The notes under the pieces are model-generated. The model did not search any database. It was not told where the DNA came from and saw nothing but the letters and a program-made list of their open reading frames with translations. Made by a program: the position numbers and the translations under genes. DNA of 64,000 bases from an uncultured Collinsella sp. GTDB lineage: Bacteria > Actinomycetota > Coriobacteriia > Coriobacteriales > Coriobacteriaceae. Below are positions 1 to 8,670 of this stretch, piece by piece. The stretch lies in the NCBI GenBank assembly GCA_934654775.1, contig CAKUGR010000001.1, forward strand, positions 251,657 through 315,656. Direction: 5' to 3'. The first letter of the stretch is position 1. Every line of letters begins with the position of its first letter.

Positions 1-43
1 TCACCTGTCCCACACTATTAGACAGATGAGAGAAAGGAATGCC

Positions 44-667
44 ATGAAACAATTCGACCATGTCGTGTTTGACGTTGACGGAACATTGGCAGATACAGAA
101 GAAAGCGTTCTGTCATCGCTTGCCCAGATTGTCCAAGAAGAGACCGGCAAAACGCTCCCCCGAAACGATCTTGAATTTGCCCTCGGCATACCCGGCAAGG
201 ATGCTCTTGAGAAACTTGGAATCTACTCGCAAGCAACATTGGATCGCTGGTGCCAAGTTGCTGCCAGCTTTAAAAGCACCATCAGCGTGTTTCCAGGTTT
301 GCTTGAAGTCATCGCAAAACTCGCCGATAGCGGTTGCAATCTTGGCATTGTCTCCTCACGTGCGCGCGACGAATACGCAGAAGAAATAGCACCCCTTGGC
401 TTCGATACGTATTTTGAGCACATCATCCTTGTCGAAGACACAACCGAACACAAGCCTTCGCCAGCACCCATGCTCGAATATCTCCGACGTACGGGCGCAA
501 ACCCCGACAGCGTCATCTACGTTGGCGACACCATCTACGACGAACAATGCGCAACTTCAGCAGGGGTCAATTTTGCCCGAGCAGCATGGGGATCACACCA
601 AGACATCCCAAACGCCACCTACAACCTCAAAACCCCCAACGACCTACTAACCCTAACAACCAAATAG
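44..667 (+). CDS. HAD-superfamily phosphatase (phosphoglycolate phosphatase / PpaX-like)
   Basis: Predicted soluble phosphatase of about 207 residues. HAD motif I is DVDGTLADTEE near residue 10, with both aspartates. Motif II is the Ser in IVSSRAR, motif III the Lys in EHKPSPAP, and motif IV is VGDTIYDEQ. Between motifs I and II lies a helical cap, as in the PGP/PpaX group; the substrate cannot be read from sequence. An in-frame ATG lies upstream at 26, but an AGAAAGGA ribosome site at 31-38 sits 5 bases before the ATG at 44, so 44 is chosen. The gene stands alone; what precedes it is outside the window. Confidence 0.85.
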   Translation: MKQFDHVVFDVDGTLADTEESVLSSLAQIVQEETGKTLPRNDLEFALGIPGKDALEKLGIYSQATLDRWCQVAASFKSTISVFPGLLEVIAKLADSGCNLGIVSSRARDEYAEEIAPLGFDTYFEHIILVEDTTEHKPSPAPMLEYLRRTGANPDSVIYVGDTIYDEQCATSAGVNFARAAWGSHQDIPNATYNLKTPNDLLTLTTK

Positions 668-683
668 CCCACGCGTCCCACCC

Positions 684-883
684 TTTCAGCCCCAACGCCA
701 CAAGGGCGATTGAGCAGGACGGTTTGGGCGGGTCCCGTACTTAGTTTCCAAAATCATTCCGCAGCGCGAAGGCTTCTTATTATTTTCAGACCTAACGCCA
801 CAAGGGCGACGACCTCGAGTAGGTCAACCTGGGAGGGACGAGGGCTTAGTTCTCCAATCTTTCCGCAGGGGGCAAAAAGCCTC
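684..883. repeat. two tandem copies of a ~100-bp noncoding unit
   Basis: Copy one starts at 684 and copy two at 784, exactly 100 bp later. Each begins TTTCAG, then AACGCCACAAGGGCGA, then a variable stretch, then a GGGNC...CTTAGTT...CCAA segment and a TTCCGCA box. No convincing coding frame runs through them. They fill most of the 321-base gap between the HAD gene and the aldolase gene. Confidence 0.6.
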
Positions 884-955
884 GCCGCACGAAGTGCGCA
901 GCGAGGCTTTTTGCATGCCCGAGGACGATTGGGGAACTAAGCCCTCGTCCCTCCC
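831..955. terminator. long composite hairpin with internal bidirectional terminator
   Basis: Outer arms 831-859 and 927-955 are inverted repeats matching at 28 of 29 positions. Nested inside is a perfect 14-bp stem, 872-885 with 901-914 (GCAAAAAGCCTCGC / GCGAGGCTTTTTGC), with A and T runs on its two sides. It can therefore end transcripts arriving from either flank: the HAD gene (plus) and the aldolase gene (minus). Confidence 0.7.
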
Positions 956-988
956 CGGGATATGTAGCGAGTCGGAGTACCCTTGCTG

Positions 989-1846
989 TTACTTTGCTTT
1001 GCCCACAGAGTTGAGGTTGGTCATGCGGATCTTAACCAGCTCAGTGATCTCGCGCATGCCCTCCTTGGCCGGCTTCTTGGGATCGAAGCAGGCGGGGTTC
1101 TCGGCCATGTAGGCCATGAAGCCCTTGGTGTAGGCCTGACGCAGCTCGGTGGCGTAGTTGACCTTGCAGATGCCGTTCTTCACAGCCTCGGCAACCTGCT
1201 CATCGGGCACACCGGAGGTGCCGTGCAGGACCAGCGGCACGTCGACGGCGTCGCGGATGGCCTTGACCACGGACTGCTCGATGTGCGGATCGCTCGTGTA
1301 CACGCCGTGGCTGGTGCCAACGCCAATGGCAAGGGAGGTGCAGCCAGTGCGCTCGACGAACTCCTTGGCCTCGGCGGGGTCGGTGTAGGGGCTCTCGCCC
1401 TCAACCGCGGGACCGTCGTCCTCCTTGCCGCCAACCTTACCAAGCTCGGCCTCGACGGGCACGCCCATGGCGCGGCCGGCGTCGGCGACGGACTTGGTCA
1501 GGGCGATGTTGTCCTCGAAGGACTCGTGCGAACCGTCGATCATGACGGAGGTGTAGCCAGTGCGGAAGGCCTGCATGCAGCGGTCATAGCCATCGCCATG
1601 ATCGAGGTGCAGAGCGACGGGCACGGAAGCACGCTCGGCAGCAGCCTTGACCATGCCGTAGAAGTAATCCAGGCCAGCGGTCTTGATGGTGCCCGGGGTG
1701 GTCTGCATGATGACGGGGGACTTGGTCTCCTCGGCAGCGGCCAGAACGGCCATAACAAACTCGAGGTTCTCGACGTTAAACGCGCCGACGGCGTAGTGGC
1801 CGGCCTGAGCGTCCTTGAGCATCTTTTCGGTGGTAACAAGTGCCAT
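989..1846 (-). CDS. class II ketose-bisphosphate aldolase (tagatose/fructose type)
   Basis: Zinc-dependent aldolase of 285 residues that splits tagatose-1,6- or fructose-1,6-bisphosphate to DHAP and glyceraldehyde-3-phosphate. Seen: the FNVENLE start of the barrel, the metal-binding region LHLDHGDGYD, IDGSHESFEDN, EAELGKVGGKEDD, and the substrate loop LVLHGTSGVPDEQ followed by KVNYATELR. This fits the GatY/KbaY/FbaA family in length. An AGAGGAG site precedes the ATG at 1846; the frame runs further upstream without a good start. Tagatose-6-phosphate genes in the same island suggest it serves as the LacD-equivalent step. Specificity for tagatose over fructose cannot be told by eye. Confidence 0.88.
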   Translation of the reverse strand: MALVTTEKMLKDAQAGHYAVGAFNVENLEFVMAVLAAAEETKSPVIMQTTPGTIKTAGLDYFYGMVKAAAERASVPVALHLDHGDGYDRCMQAFRTGYTSVMIDGSHESFEDNIALTKSVADAGRAMGVPVEAELGKVGGKEDDGPAVEGESPYTDPAEAKEFVERTGCTSLAIGVGTSHGVYTSDPHIEQSVVKAIRDAVDVPLVLHGTSGVPDEQVAEAVKNGICKVNYATELRQAYTKGFMAYMAENPACFDPKKPAKEGMREITELVKIRMTNLNSVGKAK

Positions 1847-2180
1847 GAGCGTTTGCTCCTCTCCCTCGCCCGCATCTGGACATCGGGCGTACGTGTCCGC
1901 AAGGCGATTTACCTTGCGTTTTGCTGCGCTCATTGTATGAAATTCGGCGGGTTTGAATGTGCGGGATGTTGTCACTCCGCAGGGCAAGACTCTCAATTTT
2001 GAAAAGCAAACGGAAGGGATCGAGGCCGAGTGCACGTGTTCGATATTGAGTTTTGAGCATCGAGCGTCTTTCTTTTATAGAAAAGATAAGTATTCGAAAG
2101 GCGTTTTCTTACTCAAAAAGAAAATGAACGAAAATAGAGTCAACACAATTCCTGCAAATTTTGCCGAGAAAGGAGTTGCC
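1847..2180. promoter_or_regulatory. divergent promoter region between aldolase and DeoR genes
   Basis: This 334-base gap separates two divergently transcribed genes and has no gene of its own. Its right half (about 2045-2130) is clearly richer in A+T than the surroundings. It holds a palindrome TCTTTTATAGAAAAGA at 2071-2086, a plausible operator for the adjacent DeoR protein. The assignment is by position only. Confidence 0.45.
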
Positions 2181-2984
2181 ATGGCCCACACAACAACCCG
2201 TGCTTTCGCCGACGAACGCCGAGCTGCCATCATGGAAATGCTCGAGCACAATGCCTCGGTGCAGGTGGCAGAAATCGCTCAGACCTTTGGCGTGTCCTCC
2301 GTCACGGCCCGCGCCGACCTGGACGCCCTCGCCGAGGCTGGCAAACTGCGCCGCACGCATGGCGGCGCTGTGTCACTCCACAAGCGCCTGACCGTCTCCA
2401 CGCAAGACCGGCGCATTAACGTCAACGTTGCCGCCAAGCAAGCCATCGCGCAAAGCGCCATTGCACTCGTCGGCGACGGAGACACGCTGCTCGTCGACTC
2501 GGGCACCACGGCGCTCGAGTTTGTCCGACTGCTTGACCAACGCGACGGCATCACCGTCATCACGGCCGACATTACCATCGCCGATTACATCGACGAGAGT
2601 ATGCCCTCGGTCGACGTCGTCATGCTGGGCGGCGCGCTGCGCAAGGGCCACCGCTATCTGTACGGTCCGCTCACCATGCAGGCGCTGCAGATGGTTCATG
2701 CGGACCTCGCCATCATGTGCCCCGGTGCCTTTGTTCCGGGTTGCGGCTTTACCACGGACTTTCCGCAGATGGCCGAGACCAAGACGGCCATGATCGCCGC
2801 CGCACGTCAAAGCGTCGCCCTCATGGACGCGAGCAAGGTCAACGGACGCGGCATGTACCGCTTCGCCGAACTCACCGACGTCGACACCATCGTGATGGAC
2901 CGCGACCCCGATGGCTCCGTCGCTACCTCAATCGCCGAGATCGTCGACAACGCCCGCCCAAATCTCCTCATCGCCGGCGCTTAA
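2181..2984 (+). CDS. DeoR/GlpR-family transcriptional regulator
   Basis: 267-residue repressor-type protein. An N-terminal winged helix-turn-helix (residues about 15-60: AEIAQTFGVSSVTARADL, then RRTHGGAV) is followed by a sugar-phosphate-binding domain with VDSGTTALEFV and VMLGGALRKGHRYLYGP. This is the DeoR layout, in which a phosphorylated sugar releases the protein from DNA. The ATG at 2181 has GAGAAAGGAG just upstream. It is divergent to the aldolase gene, so control of that gene by a ketose phosphate is likely but not shown. Confidence 0.85.
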   Translation: MAHTTTRAFADERRAAIMEMLEHNASVQVAEIAQTFGVSSVTARADLDALAEAGKLRRTHGGAVSLHKRLTVSTQDRRINVNVAAKQAIAQSAIALVGDGDTLLVDSGTTALEFVRLLDQRDGITVITADITIADYIDESMPSVDVVMLGGALRKGHRYLYGPLTMQALQMVHADLAIMCPGAFVPGCGFTTDFPQMAETKTAMIAAARQSVALMDASKVNGRGMYRFAELTDVDTIVMDRDPDGSVATSIAEIVDNARPNLLIAGA

Positions 2985-2988
2985 ACAA

Positions 2989-3027
2989 AAACCACCACAA
3001 AGGTGCCTGTCCCCTTTGTGGTGGTTT
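2989..3027. terminator. bidirectional hairpin terminator containing a GGTGCCTGTCCC core
   Basis: Perfect 15-bp arms AAACCACCACAAAGG (2989-3003) and its complement (3013-3027) enclose a TGCCTGTCC loop. It lies 4 bases after the deoR stop and 23 bases from the flavodiiron gene's stop, so it can serve both convergent genes. Confidence 0.7.
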
Positions 3028-3050
3028 GTGCGTTAAGAGTGAACGTATCG

Positions 3051-4211
3051 TTACTTGGACAGCTCGTCGGCGAGGGCTTCGATCTGGGCGCGCGATGCGT
3101 CGTTGAGCGAACCCAGGACGGTCACCTTGTTCTGCGTCAGGGTGATGTCCTTCATGCCCTCGAGCTCCTTGGTCATAACCTTGGCAGCGGCGGGTGCCCA
3201 AGAGCCGGCCTCGACAAGCGCCACGGTGCGGTTCTGGTAGGCATGCTCGGCGAGCGTGTGGATGAAGGTGCTCATGAACGGGAAGATCTCGCCCTGGTAG
3301 GTGATGGAAGCGAGCACCAGACGGTCATAGCGGAACGCATCCTCAACGGCCTCGGCCATGTCGTCGCGAGCCAGGTCAAAGACGGAGACCTTCTGGCCGC
3401 GGGCCTCAAGCGCAGATGCGAGCTCCTCAACAGCAGCCTTCAGGTGGCCGTACACGCTCGCATAGGCAATGGTGATGCCCTCATCCTCGGGCTGGTAGCT
3501 CGACCAGGTGCTGTAGGTGTCGAGGTAGTAGCTCAGGTTCTCGGTCAGCACGGGACCGTGGAGCGGGCAGATGATCTGGATGTCCAGATCGGCAGCCTTC
3601 TTGAGCACGGCCTGCACGAACTTGCCGAACTTGCCCACGATACCAAAGTAGTAACGACGCGCCTCGCAGGCCCAGCCTTCCGGGTCCTCGATGTCGTTGG
3701 CGCCGAACTTGCCAAAGCCGTCAGCGCTGAAGAGCACCTTGTCGGTGGCCTCGTAGGAGAAGAGTACCTCGGGCCAGTGCACGTTAGGAGCGCCGACAAA
3801 GGTCAAGCTGTGGCCGCCCAGATCGAGCACGTCACCCTCTTTGACGACCATCTTGCGCTCGGGGTAATCGGTGCCAAAGTAGTTGACCATCATGCGGAAG
3901 GCGCCCATGCTGGCCACGATCTGGGCCTGGGGATAGCGCTCCATAAAGGCGGCGATGCCAGCGGAGTGATCGGGCTCCATGTGGTGGACGACCAGGTAAT
4001 CGGGCGTGCGACCGTCGAGCACGGCCTCGATGTTGCCGAGCCACTCATCAACAAAACCGCCGTCGACCGAATCGGCGACAGCGATCTTCTCGCCCAAGAT
4101 AACGTAGCTGTTGTATGCCATACCGTTCTCGGACACATCGTACTGGCCCTCGAACAGGTCAATGTCGTGATCGTCGACGCCAACGTAGCGGATATCCTTG
4201 GTGATCTCCAT
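3051..4211 (-). CDS. FprA-family A-type flavoprotein (flavodiiron protein)
   Basis: 386-residue flavodiiron protein, a cytoplasmic enzyme reducing O2 or NO. The N-terminal metallo-beta-lactamase-like half carries the diiron ligands: HHMEPDHSAG (H-x-E-x-D-H), the His in NVHWPEVLF, the Asp in SADGFGKFG and the His in CPLHGPVL. The C-terminal half is a flavodoxin domain starting near IAYASVYGHLKAAVEEL. An AGGAGG site lies 10 bases before the ATG at 4211; a longer frame begins at 4268 without support. It is a single-gene unit and likely protects against oxygen or nitrosative stress in an anaerobe. Confidence 0.92.
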   Translation of the reverse strand: MEITKDIRYVGVDDHDIDLFEGQYDVSENGMAYNSYVILGEKIAVADSVDGGFVDEWLGNIEAVLDGRTPDYLVVHHMEPDHSAGIAAFMERYPQAQIVASMGAFRMMVNYFGTDYPERKMVVKEGDVLDLGGHSLTFVGAPNVHWPEVLFSYEATDKVLFSADGFGKFGANDIEDPEGWACEARRYYFGIVGKFGKFVQAVLKKAADLDIQIICPLHGPVLTENLSYYLDTYSTWSSYQPEDEGITIAYASVYGHLKAAVEELASALEARGQKVSVFDLARDDMAEAVEDAFRYDRLVLASITYQGEIFPFMSTFIHTLAEHAYQNRTVALVEAGSWAPAAAKVMTKELEGMKDITLTQNKVTVLGSLNDASRAQIEALADELSK

Positions 4212-4340
4212 CAGGCAAAGCCTCCTAGATAGACAAAAGAACTTGTCTATCATAGCACTCGGCCGCATCCCAACAGCTATCTGCCGGCATCCTTACCGTT
4301 TGTTATCCAAACGCAGCAACGCGCCGTTTACCTGCGCAAA

Positions 4341-5372
4341 CTACGCTCGCGGAGCCGCTGTGGTATGTCGAACGATGAGCTGGCCGGGGATACGGATCGC
4401 GACGGTCTTGCCCGGCGTCCCCTCCTTGGGGACCGCATGCTCAAACACTTCGCGCCCGCGCTGGTGCAAATCGAATCGCACGGTCGTGAGCTCGTTGTGT
4501 GCAACAAAGTCGTCGAGCGAATCGTCGACACCCACCACGCTCACGTCCTCGGGCACGCGCAGGCCGCTATCGCGCAGCGCGGCGATGGCACCATTTGCCA
4601 TCTGATCGTTTGCCGCATAGATCGCCGTCATGGCGCGGTCGTGCTCGGCCAGATACCTGCCGGCTTCGTAGCCGCTGTTGGCAGACCAATCGCCCTCGAG
4701 CGGCTCCGTCGGCTCAATATGCCTGCGCTTGAGCGCATCTTGCCAACCGGCGCGGCGGAACTGCTCGTCCACCGAGAAGGACGGGCCGCCGATATAGCGA
4801 ATCTGTTCGTGACCAAGCTCAAACAGGTGATCCATAAGCAGCAGCGAGCAGCCGTAATGGTCGGAGTCGACCGTGGTCACGCGCGGATGCGCATACATGG
4901 TGACGATAACCGTGCCGATTCCCGGCAGTGGATCAAACGTCTCAAAGTCGGGCGCCATGCGGCTCATGCCGATGATGATGCCATCGACCGGCAGCGCCGC
5001 CATGCGACGCGTGGCTTCGGCAAGCGAAAACTCCTCGGTCTTGGACATCTCGACCAGCGTGATGGCGCAGCCATGCTCGCGAGCGGCACTGGCGATACCG
5101 TCGATCATTGAGAGGTTGCCAAATTTGGTGACATCGTTGACGCACAGGCCGACCGAATGGTAACGGCCGTCGCGCAGCGAACGACCGGCATAACTCGGAC
5201 GGAAGCCGAGATCTTGCATAGCGGCTTGCACGCGCTGGCGCGTCTGCTCGTTGACGTTAGGCAAGCCGTTGGCGACGCGCGAAACCGTCTGCTGCGAAAC
5301 GCCAGCAGCGCGGGCGACGTCGGCCATGGAGACCGGACGCGAGCCTGTATCGTTGGAGGGGCGCCTTGCCAC
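4341..5372 (-). CDS. LacI-family transcriptional regulator (galactose locus)
   Basis: 343-residue repressor. The helix-turn-helix is VSMADVARAAGVSQQTVSRV near residues 14-33, followed by the hinge-region motif of LacI proteins (FRPSYAGRSLRDGRYHSVGL) and a periplasmic-binding-like domain with DGIIIGMSRM and VSVVGVDDSLDDF. The start codon is GTG at 5372 with GAAGGTGA upstream. It is divergent to galK-galT, and three copies of a CG-centred site lie between them, so it probably represses galKT and itself. The effector is presumably galactose or a derivative, by context only. Confidence 0.88.
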   Translation of the reverse strand: MARRPSNDTGSRPVSMADVARAAGVSQQTVSRVANGLPNVNEQTRQRVQAAMQDLGFRPSYAGRSLRDGRYHSVGLCVNDVTKFGNLSMIDGIASAAREHGCAITLVEMSKTEEFSLAEATRRMAALPVDGIIIGMSRMAPDFETFDPLPGIGTVIVTMYAHPRVTTVDSDHYGCSLLLMDHLFELGHEQIRYIGGPSFSVDEQFRRAGWQDALKRRHIEPTEPLEGDWSANSGYEAGRYLAEHDRAMTAIYAANDQMANGAIAALRDSGLRVPEDVSVVGVDDSLDDFVAHNELTTVRFDLHQRGREVFEHAVPKEGTPGKTVAIRIPGQLIVRHTTAAPRA

Positions 5373-5466
5373 AAGATCACCTTCACCCTTGCAAGATCAA
5401 AAGAGCGTACATACCGGCCCGTGCAGGAATAGAGCCCGCGCGGAGGGCCGCTATCGTCGGACGCAT

Positions 5467-5665
5467 GTTAACGTACTCTACTTTTTCTAGCTGCAGCTCT
5501 TCTGCTCCATAAGTCCATACGGCACTACCGTTCGCGGCTGAAAATCTACCGATTACCAGATTCTCAAAAAGTGATATGCGTTGTGTTATGAGTACGTTAA
5601 CATAGCCCTTAACGTGCGGCATCGTGGATGCTGAGTTCACACCGCTTCAAATTGTTAACGTACTC
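5467..5665. promoter_or_regulatory. three candidate LacI operators upstream of galK
   Basis: The 338-base gap between the divergent lacI-type gene and galK carries GTTAACGTACTC at 5467-5478, its inverse GAGTACGTTAAC at 5590-5601, and GTTAACGTACTC again at 5654-5665. All three are exact 12-mers with a central CG, as is usual for LacI-family sites. Spacings of 123 and 64 bp would permit DNA looping. Confidence 0.65.
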
Positions 5666-5710
5666 ATAACGACGCAAAACCCACCTGTTCGCGCCAAAGA
5701 AAGGACCCTC

Positions 5711-6916
5711 ATGACCGCCCCCGACGAAAAGACGCTCGCCACGCTCACCAAGCTGTTTGAGGAGGAGTTTGGCCCCATCGGCGACCGCCAGGTGCTCTAT
5801 GTGCACGCGCCCGGCCGTTCCGAGATCAGCGGCAACCACACCGACCACGAGGGTGGCCACGTCATCGCCGGCTCGCTCGACGTCGCCGTCGACGGCATCG
5901 CCGTGGCAACCGACACCAACAAGGTCCGCGTTGCCGACGAGGGCTACCCCACCTTTGAGATCACGCTCGACACGCTGGATGTTCAGGAGTCCGAGAAGGG
6001 CACGTCCGCGAGCCTCGTTCGCGGCATGGCCCATGAAGTTGCAGCCCTGGGCGTTGAGCCCCACGGCTTCGACTTTGCCTTCACCTGCTCCGTCCCCTCG
6101 GGCGGCGGCCTTTCCAGCTCCGCTGCCGTCGAGGCAGCATACGGCCGCGCCATGGAGACGCTCTGGGGCGCGCCCGCCATTGAGCCCGTCGCGCTTGCGC
6201 AGATGAGCCAGCGCACCGAGAACAACTACTACGGCAAGCCCTGCGGCCTGATGGACCAGGCTGCCGTGTGCCTGGGCGGCCTTGCCTACATGGATTTTGA
6301 GGACCAAGCTCAGCCTAAGACCCAGAAGCTCGAGCTCAACTTTGAGGATCATGGCTACGCGCTCGTGCTCGTTAAGGTTGGCGCCGACCATGTGGCAGCC
6401 ACCGACGACTACGCCGCCGTTCCGCGCGAGATGCAGGATGTTGCCGCCGAGTTTGGCAAGGCGCGTCTGTGCGAGGTCGACGTTGCCGACTTTGACGCCA
6501 AGCTTCCCGAGCTGCGCGCCAAGCTGGGCGACCGCGCCTGCCTGCGCGCCGTTCACTACTGGTACGAGAACGGCCTGGTCGACAAGCGCTGGGCAGCCCT
6601 TAACGCCGGCGCCATCGACCAGTTCCTGGTCCTGACGCGCGAGTCCGGCGCCAGCTCTGCCATGTACCTGCAGAATGTCGTTGCCAAGCTGGGCTCCGAA
6701 CAGCCCTCCATGTATGCCCTGGCACTGGCCGAGCACGTGCTCGACGGCCGCGGCGCCGTCCGCATCCACGGCGGTGGCTTTGGCGGCACTATTCAGGCCT
6801 TCGTGCCGCTCGATCTGGTCGATACCTTCGTTACCAAGATGAATGGCTGGCTGGGCGAGGGCTCTGCCCGTCACTACGCTATCTCTGACAAGGGGGCTTA
6901 CGCGGCATGGCTGTAA
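5711..6916 (+). CDS. galK: galactokinase
   Basis: 401-residue GHMP kinase that makes galactose-1-phosphate from galactose and ATP, the first Leloir step. Seen: the galactokinase signature near residue 35 (PGRSEISGNHTDHEGGHV), the ATP loop VPSGGGLSSSAAVEAAYG, the catalytic Asp region KPCGLMDQAAV, and the third GHMP motif RIHGGGFGGTIQAFV near the C-terminus. The second residue block has SEISGNHTDH where many family members have GRVNLIGEHTDY, a variation seen in this branch. GAAAGGA precedes the ATG at 5711. It overlaps galT by 10 bases, forming one transcription unit. Confidence 0.95.
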   Translation: MTAPDEKTLATLTKLFEEEFGPIGDRQVLYVHAPGRSEISGNHTDHEGGHVIAGSLDVAVDGIAVATDTNKVRVADEGYPTFEITLDTLDVQESEKGTSASLVRGMAHEVAALGVEPHGFDFAFTCSVPSGGGLSSSAAVEAAYGRAMETLWGAPAIEPVALAQMSQRTENNYYGKPCGLMDQAAVCLGGLAYMDFEDQAQPKTQKLELNFEDHGYALVLVKVGADHVAATDDYAAVPREMQDVAAEFGKARLCEVDVADFDAKLPELRAKLGDRACLRAVHYWYENGLVDKRWAALNAGAIDQFLVLTRESGASSAMYLQNVVAKLGSEQPSMYALALAEHVLDGRGAVRIHGGGFGGTIQAFVPLDLVDTFVTKMNGWLGEGSARHYAISDKGAYAAWL

Positions 6917-8535
6917 TGACCGACGTGCGCGAGGCTGCGCAGAACCTGATCGAGTACGCCATCCACCGATCCATGATCGGACAGGACGACCGCATCTGGG
7001 CCTACAACACCATTCTTGAGTGCATTGGCGCCACGGGTCCCGCGCTCGACATGACCTGGGCGCTGCAGACCGAGAAGATTTCGCTTCTGCACCCCGACAC
7101 GCTCCCCGACTTTGACCTTGAAGGCACGCTTGCCGCGCTTGCCGAGGCCGCCGTTGCCAACGGTGCTGCCGAGGACACGGCATCGGGCCGCGACCGCATC
7201 GCCATGCGCATCATGGGCGTGCTCATGCCGAGGCCTTCGGTTGTAAACGAGGAATTCAACGGCCGCATGGGTGTCAATGAGCCCCGCGCCGCGACCGACT
7301 GGTTCTACGGCCTGTGCTGCGACGCCGGCTATGTGCGCCGCGCCGCTATCGCGCGCAATATCAAATGGAGCACTTCCACCAACTGGGGTAACCTGGAGAT
7401 CACCATCAACCTGTCCAAGCCCGAAAAGGACCCGCGCGACATTGCCGCGGCCGGTGCCGCAAAGAACACGGGCGAGAAGTATCCCGCCTGTCAGCTCTGC
7501 ATCGAAAACGAGGGGTATCCCGGACGCTCCGCCGCAGCCGACGGCGGCGCTCACCCCGCCCGTCAGAACCTACGCGTTATTCCCATTCAGCTTAATGGCG
7601 AGCGCTGGGGCTTCCAGTACAGCCCGTATGCGTATTTTGACGAGCACTGCATCACGATGAGCTCCGAGCATCGTCCGATGCACGTCGACCGCAAGGGCCT
7701 GACCTGCCTGCTCGACTTTGTGGACCTATTCCCGCATTACTTCATCGGCTCCAACGCCGACCTGCCCATCGTGGGCGGCTCGATCTTGTCGCACGACCAC
7801 TTCCAGGGCGGCGCGCACGAGTTCCCCATGATGCACGCCGCCGAGGTCTCGCAGTTTAACGTGCCCGGTTTTGACCAGGTCAGCGGTACCGTGCTGCAGT
7901 GGCCGCTTTCGGTGCTGCGTCTGCGCTCACACGACCGCGCTCAGCTGCTCGACGCTGCTGAGAAGATCATCCTCGCCTGGCGCGAGTGGACCGACGAGTC
8001 CGTGGGCGTCATCGCGCACACGGCCGACGGCGTGGCACACAACACCGTGACGCCCGTCATCCGCCGCGTCGACTCCCGCGGTAATGCCGGCGGCGAGATC
8101 TACGAGGCCTACCTGGCGCTTCGCTGCAACATCACGACCGACGAGCATCCACTGGGCGTGTTCCACCCACATGCCGAGTATCACCACATTAAGAAGGAGA
8201 ACATCGGCCTGATCGAGGTCATGGGTCTGGCCATTCTTCCGCCCCGCTTGGTTCCCGAGCTCGGCGCCGTTCGCGAGCACCTGCTGGCAGCCAAGGTCGA
8301 CGCCAGCTACGACCTTGCCGCCGCGCTCGAGGGCGACGACCTCTGCCGCAGCCACGCCGCATGGGCCCTGGACGTCTTTGCCCGTCGTGCCGATGAGCTG
8401 ACGGCGGATAACGCTATCGACATCCTGCACGAGGAAGTCGGCGTGGTGTTTGGCCACGTGCTCGACAACGCCGGCGTCTTTAAGTGGGACGAAGCCGGCC
8501 GCGCCGCCCAGCAGCGCTTTATCGACTCGCTGTAG
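6907..8535 (+). CDS. galT: UTP--hexose/galactose-1-phosphate uridylyltransferase, class II
   Basis: 542-residue GalT of the long, Firmicutes-type class. It transfers UMP from UDP-glucose to galactose-1-phosphate. Seen: YPACQLCIENEGYPGR, the region GGSILSHDHFQGGAHEFPM containing the His-x-His nucleophile area (SHDHFQGG), and FHPHAEYHHIKKENIGLIEV. ATG 6907 has AGGGGG 10 bases upstream; ATG 6916 (TAATG overlap) is the alternative and would drop three residues. No galE follows, so UDP-galactose epimerisation must be encoded elsewhere. Confidence 0.92.
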   Translation: MAVMTDVREAAQNLIEYAIHRSMIGQDDRIWAYNTILECIGATGPALDMTWALQTEKISLLHPDTLPDFDLEGTLAALAEAAVANGAAEDTASGRDRIAMRIMGVLMPRPSVVNEEFNGRMGVNEPRAATDWFYGLCCDAGYVRRAAIARNIKWSTSTNWGNLEITINLSKPEKDPRDIAAAGAAKNTGEKYPACQLCIENEGYPGRSAAADGGAHPARQNLRVIPIQLNGERWGFQYSPYAYFDEHCITMSSEHRPMHVDRKGLTCLLDFVDLFPHYFIGSNADLPIVGGSILSHDHFQGGAHEFPMMHAAEVSQFNVPGFDQVSGTVLQWPLSVLRLRSHDRAQLLDAAEKIILAWREWTDESVGVIAHTADGVAHNTVTPVIRRVDSRGNAGGEIYEAYLALRCNITTDEHPLGVFHPHAEYHHIKKENIGLIEVMGLAILPPRLVPELGAVREHLLAAKVDASYDLAAALEGDDLCRSHAAWALDVFARRADELTADNAIDILHEEVGVVFGHVLDNAGVFKWDEAGRAAQQRFIDSL

Positions 8536-8581
8536 GACGCGGCCTCGGACGCCTGCGCTCGATAAATAGCGCCCACACGAC

Positions 8582-8622
8582 AACGGCGCCCGCCGGCAAC
8601 ATAGCCGACGGGCGCCGTTTTT
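8582..8622 (+). terminator. rho-independent terminator of galKT
   Basis: Stem AACGGCGCCCG (8582-8592) with CGGGCGCCGTT (8609-8619), then a T run. It lies 46 bases after the galT stop. Confidence 0.85.
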
Positions 8623-8653
8623 GGTGCAAAGAAACCTGTCCCCCTTGCACCAA
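8621..8653. repeat. palindrome with CCTGTCCC core
   Basis: Arms TTGGTGCAA (8621-8629) and TTGCACCAA (8645-8653) flank AGAAACCTGTCCCCC. It shares the layout of the hairpin at 2989-3027 (variable arms around TGTCCCC) and abuts the galT terminator. Confidence 0.5.
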
Positions 8654-8670
8654 ACCCTTGACAGCAATGA

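Noticed and set aside
983..2002. Plus-strand 339-codon frame opposite the aldolase
   Set aside because: Antisense shadow; the minus strand encodes a complete class II aldolase with metal-site motifs.
5609..7183. Long minus-strand frame opposite galK
   Set aside because: Shadow of galK; the plus strand carries all GHMP kinase motifs with a good ribosome site.
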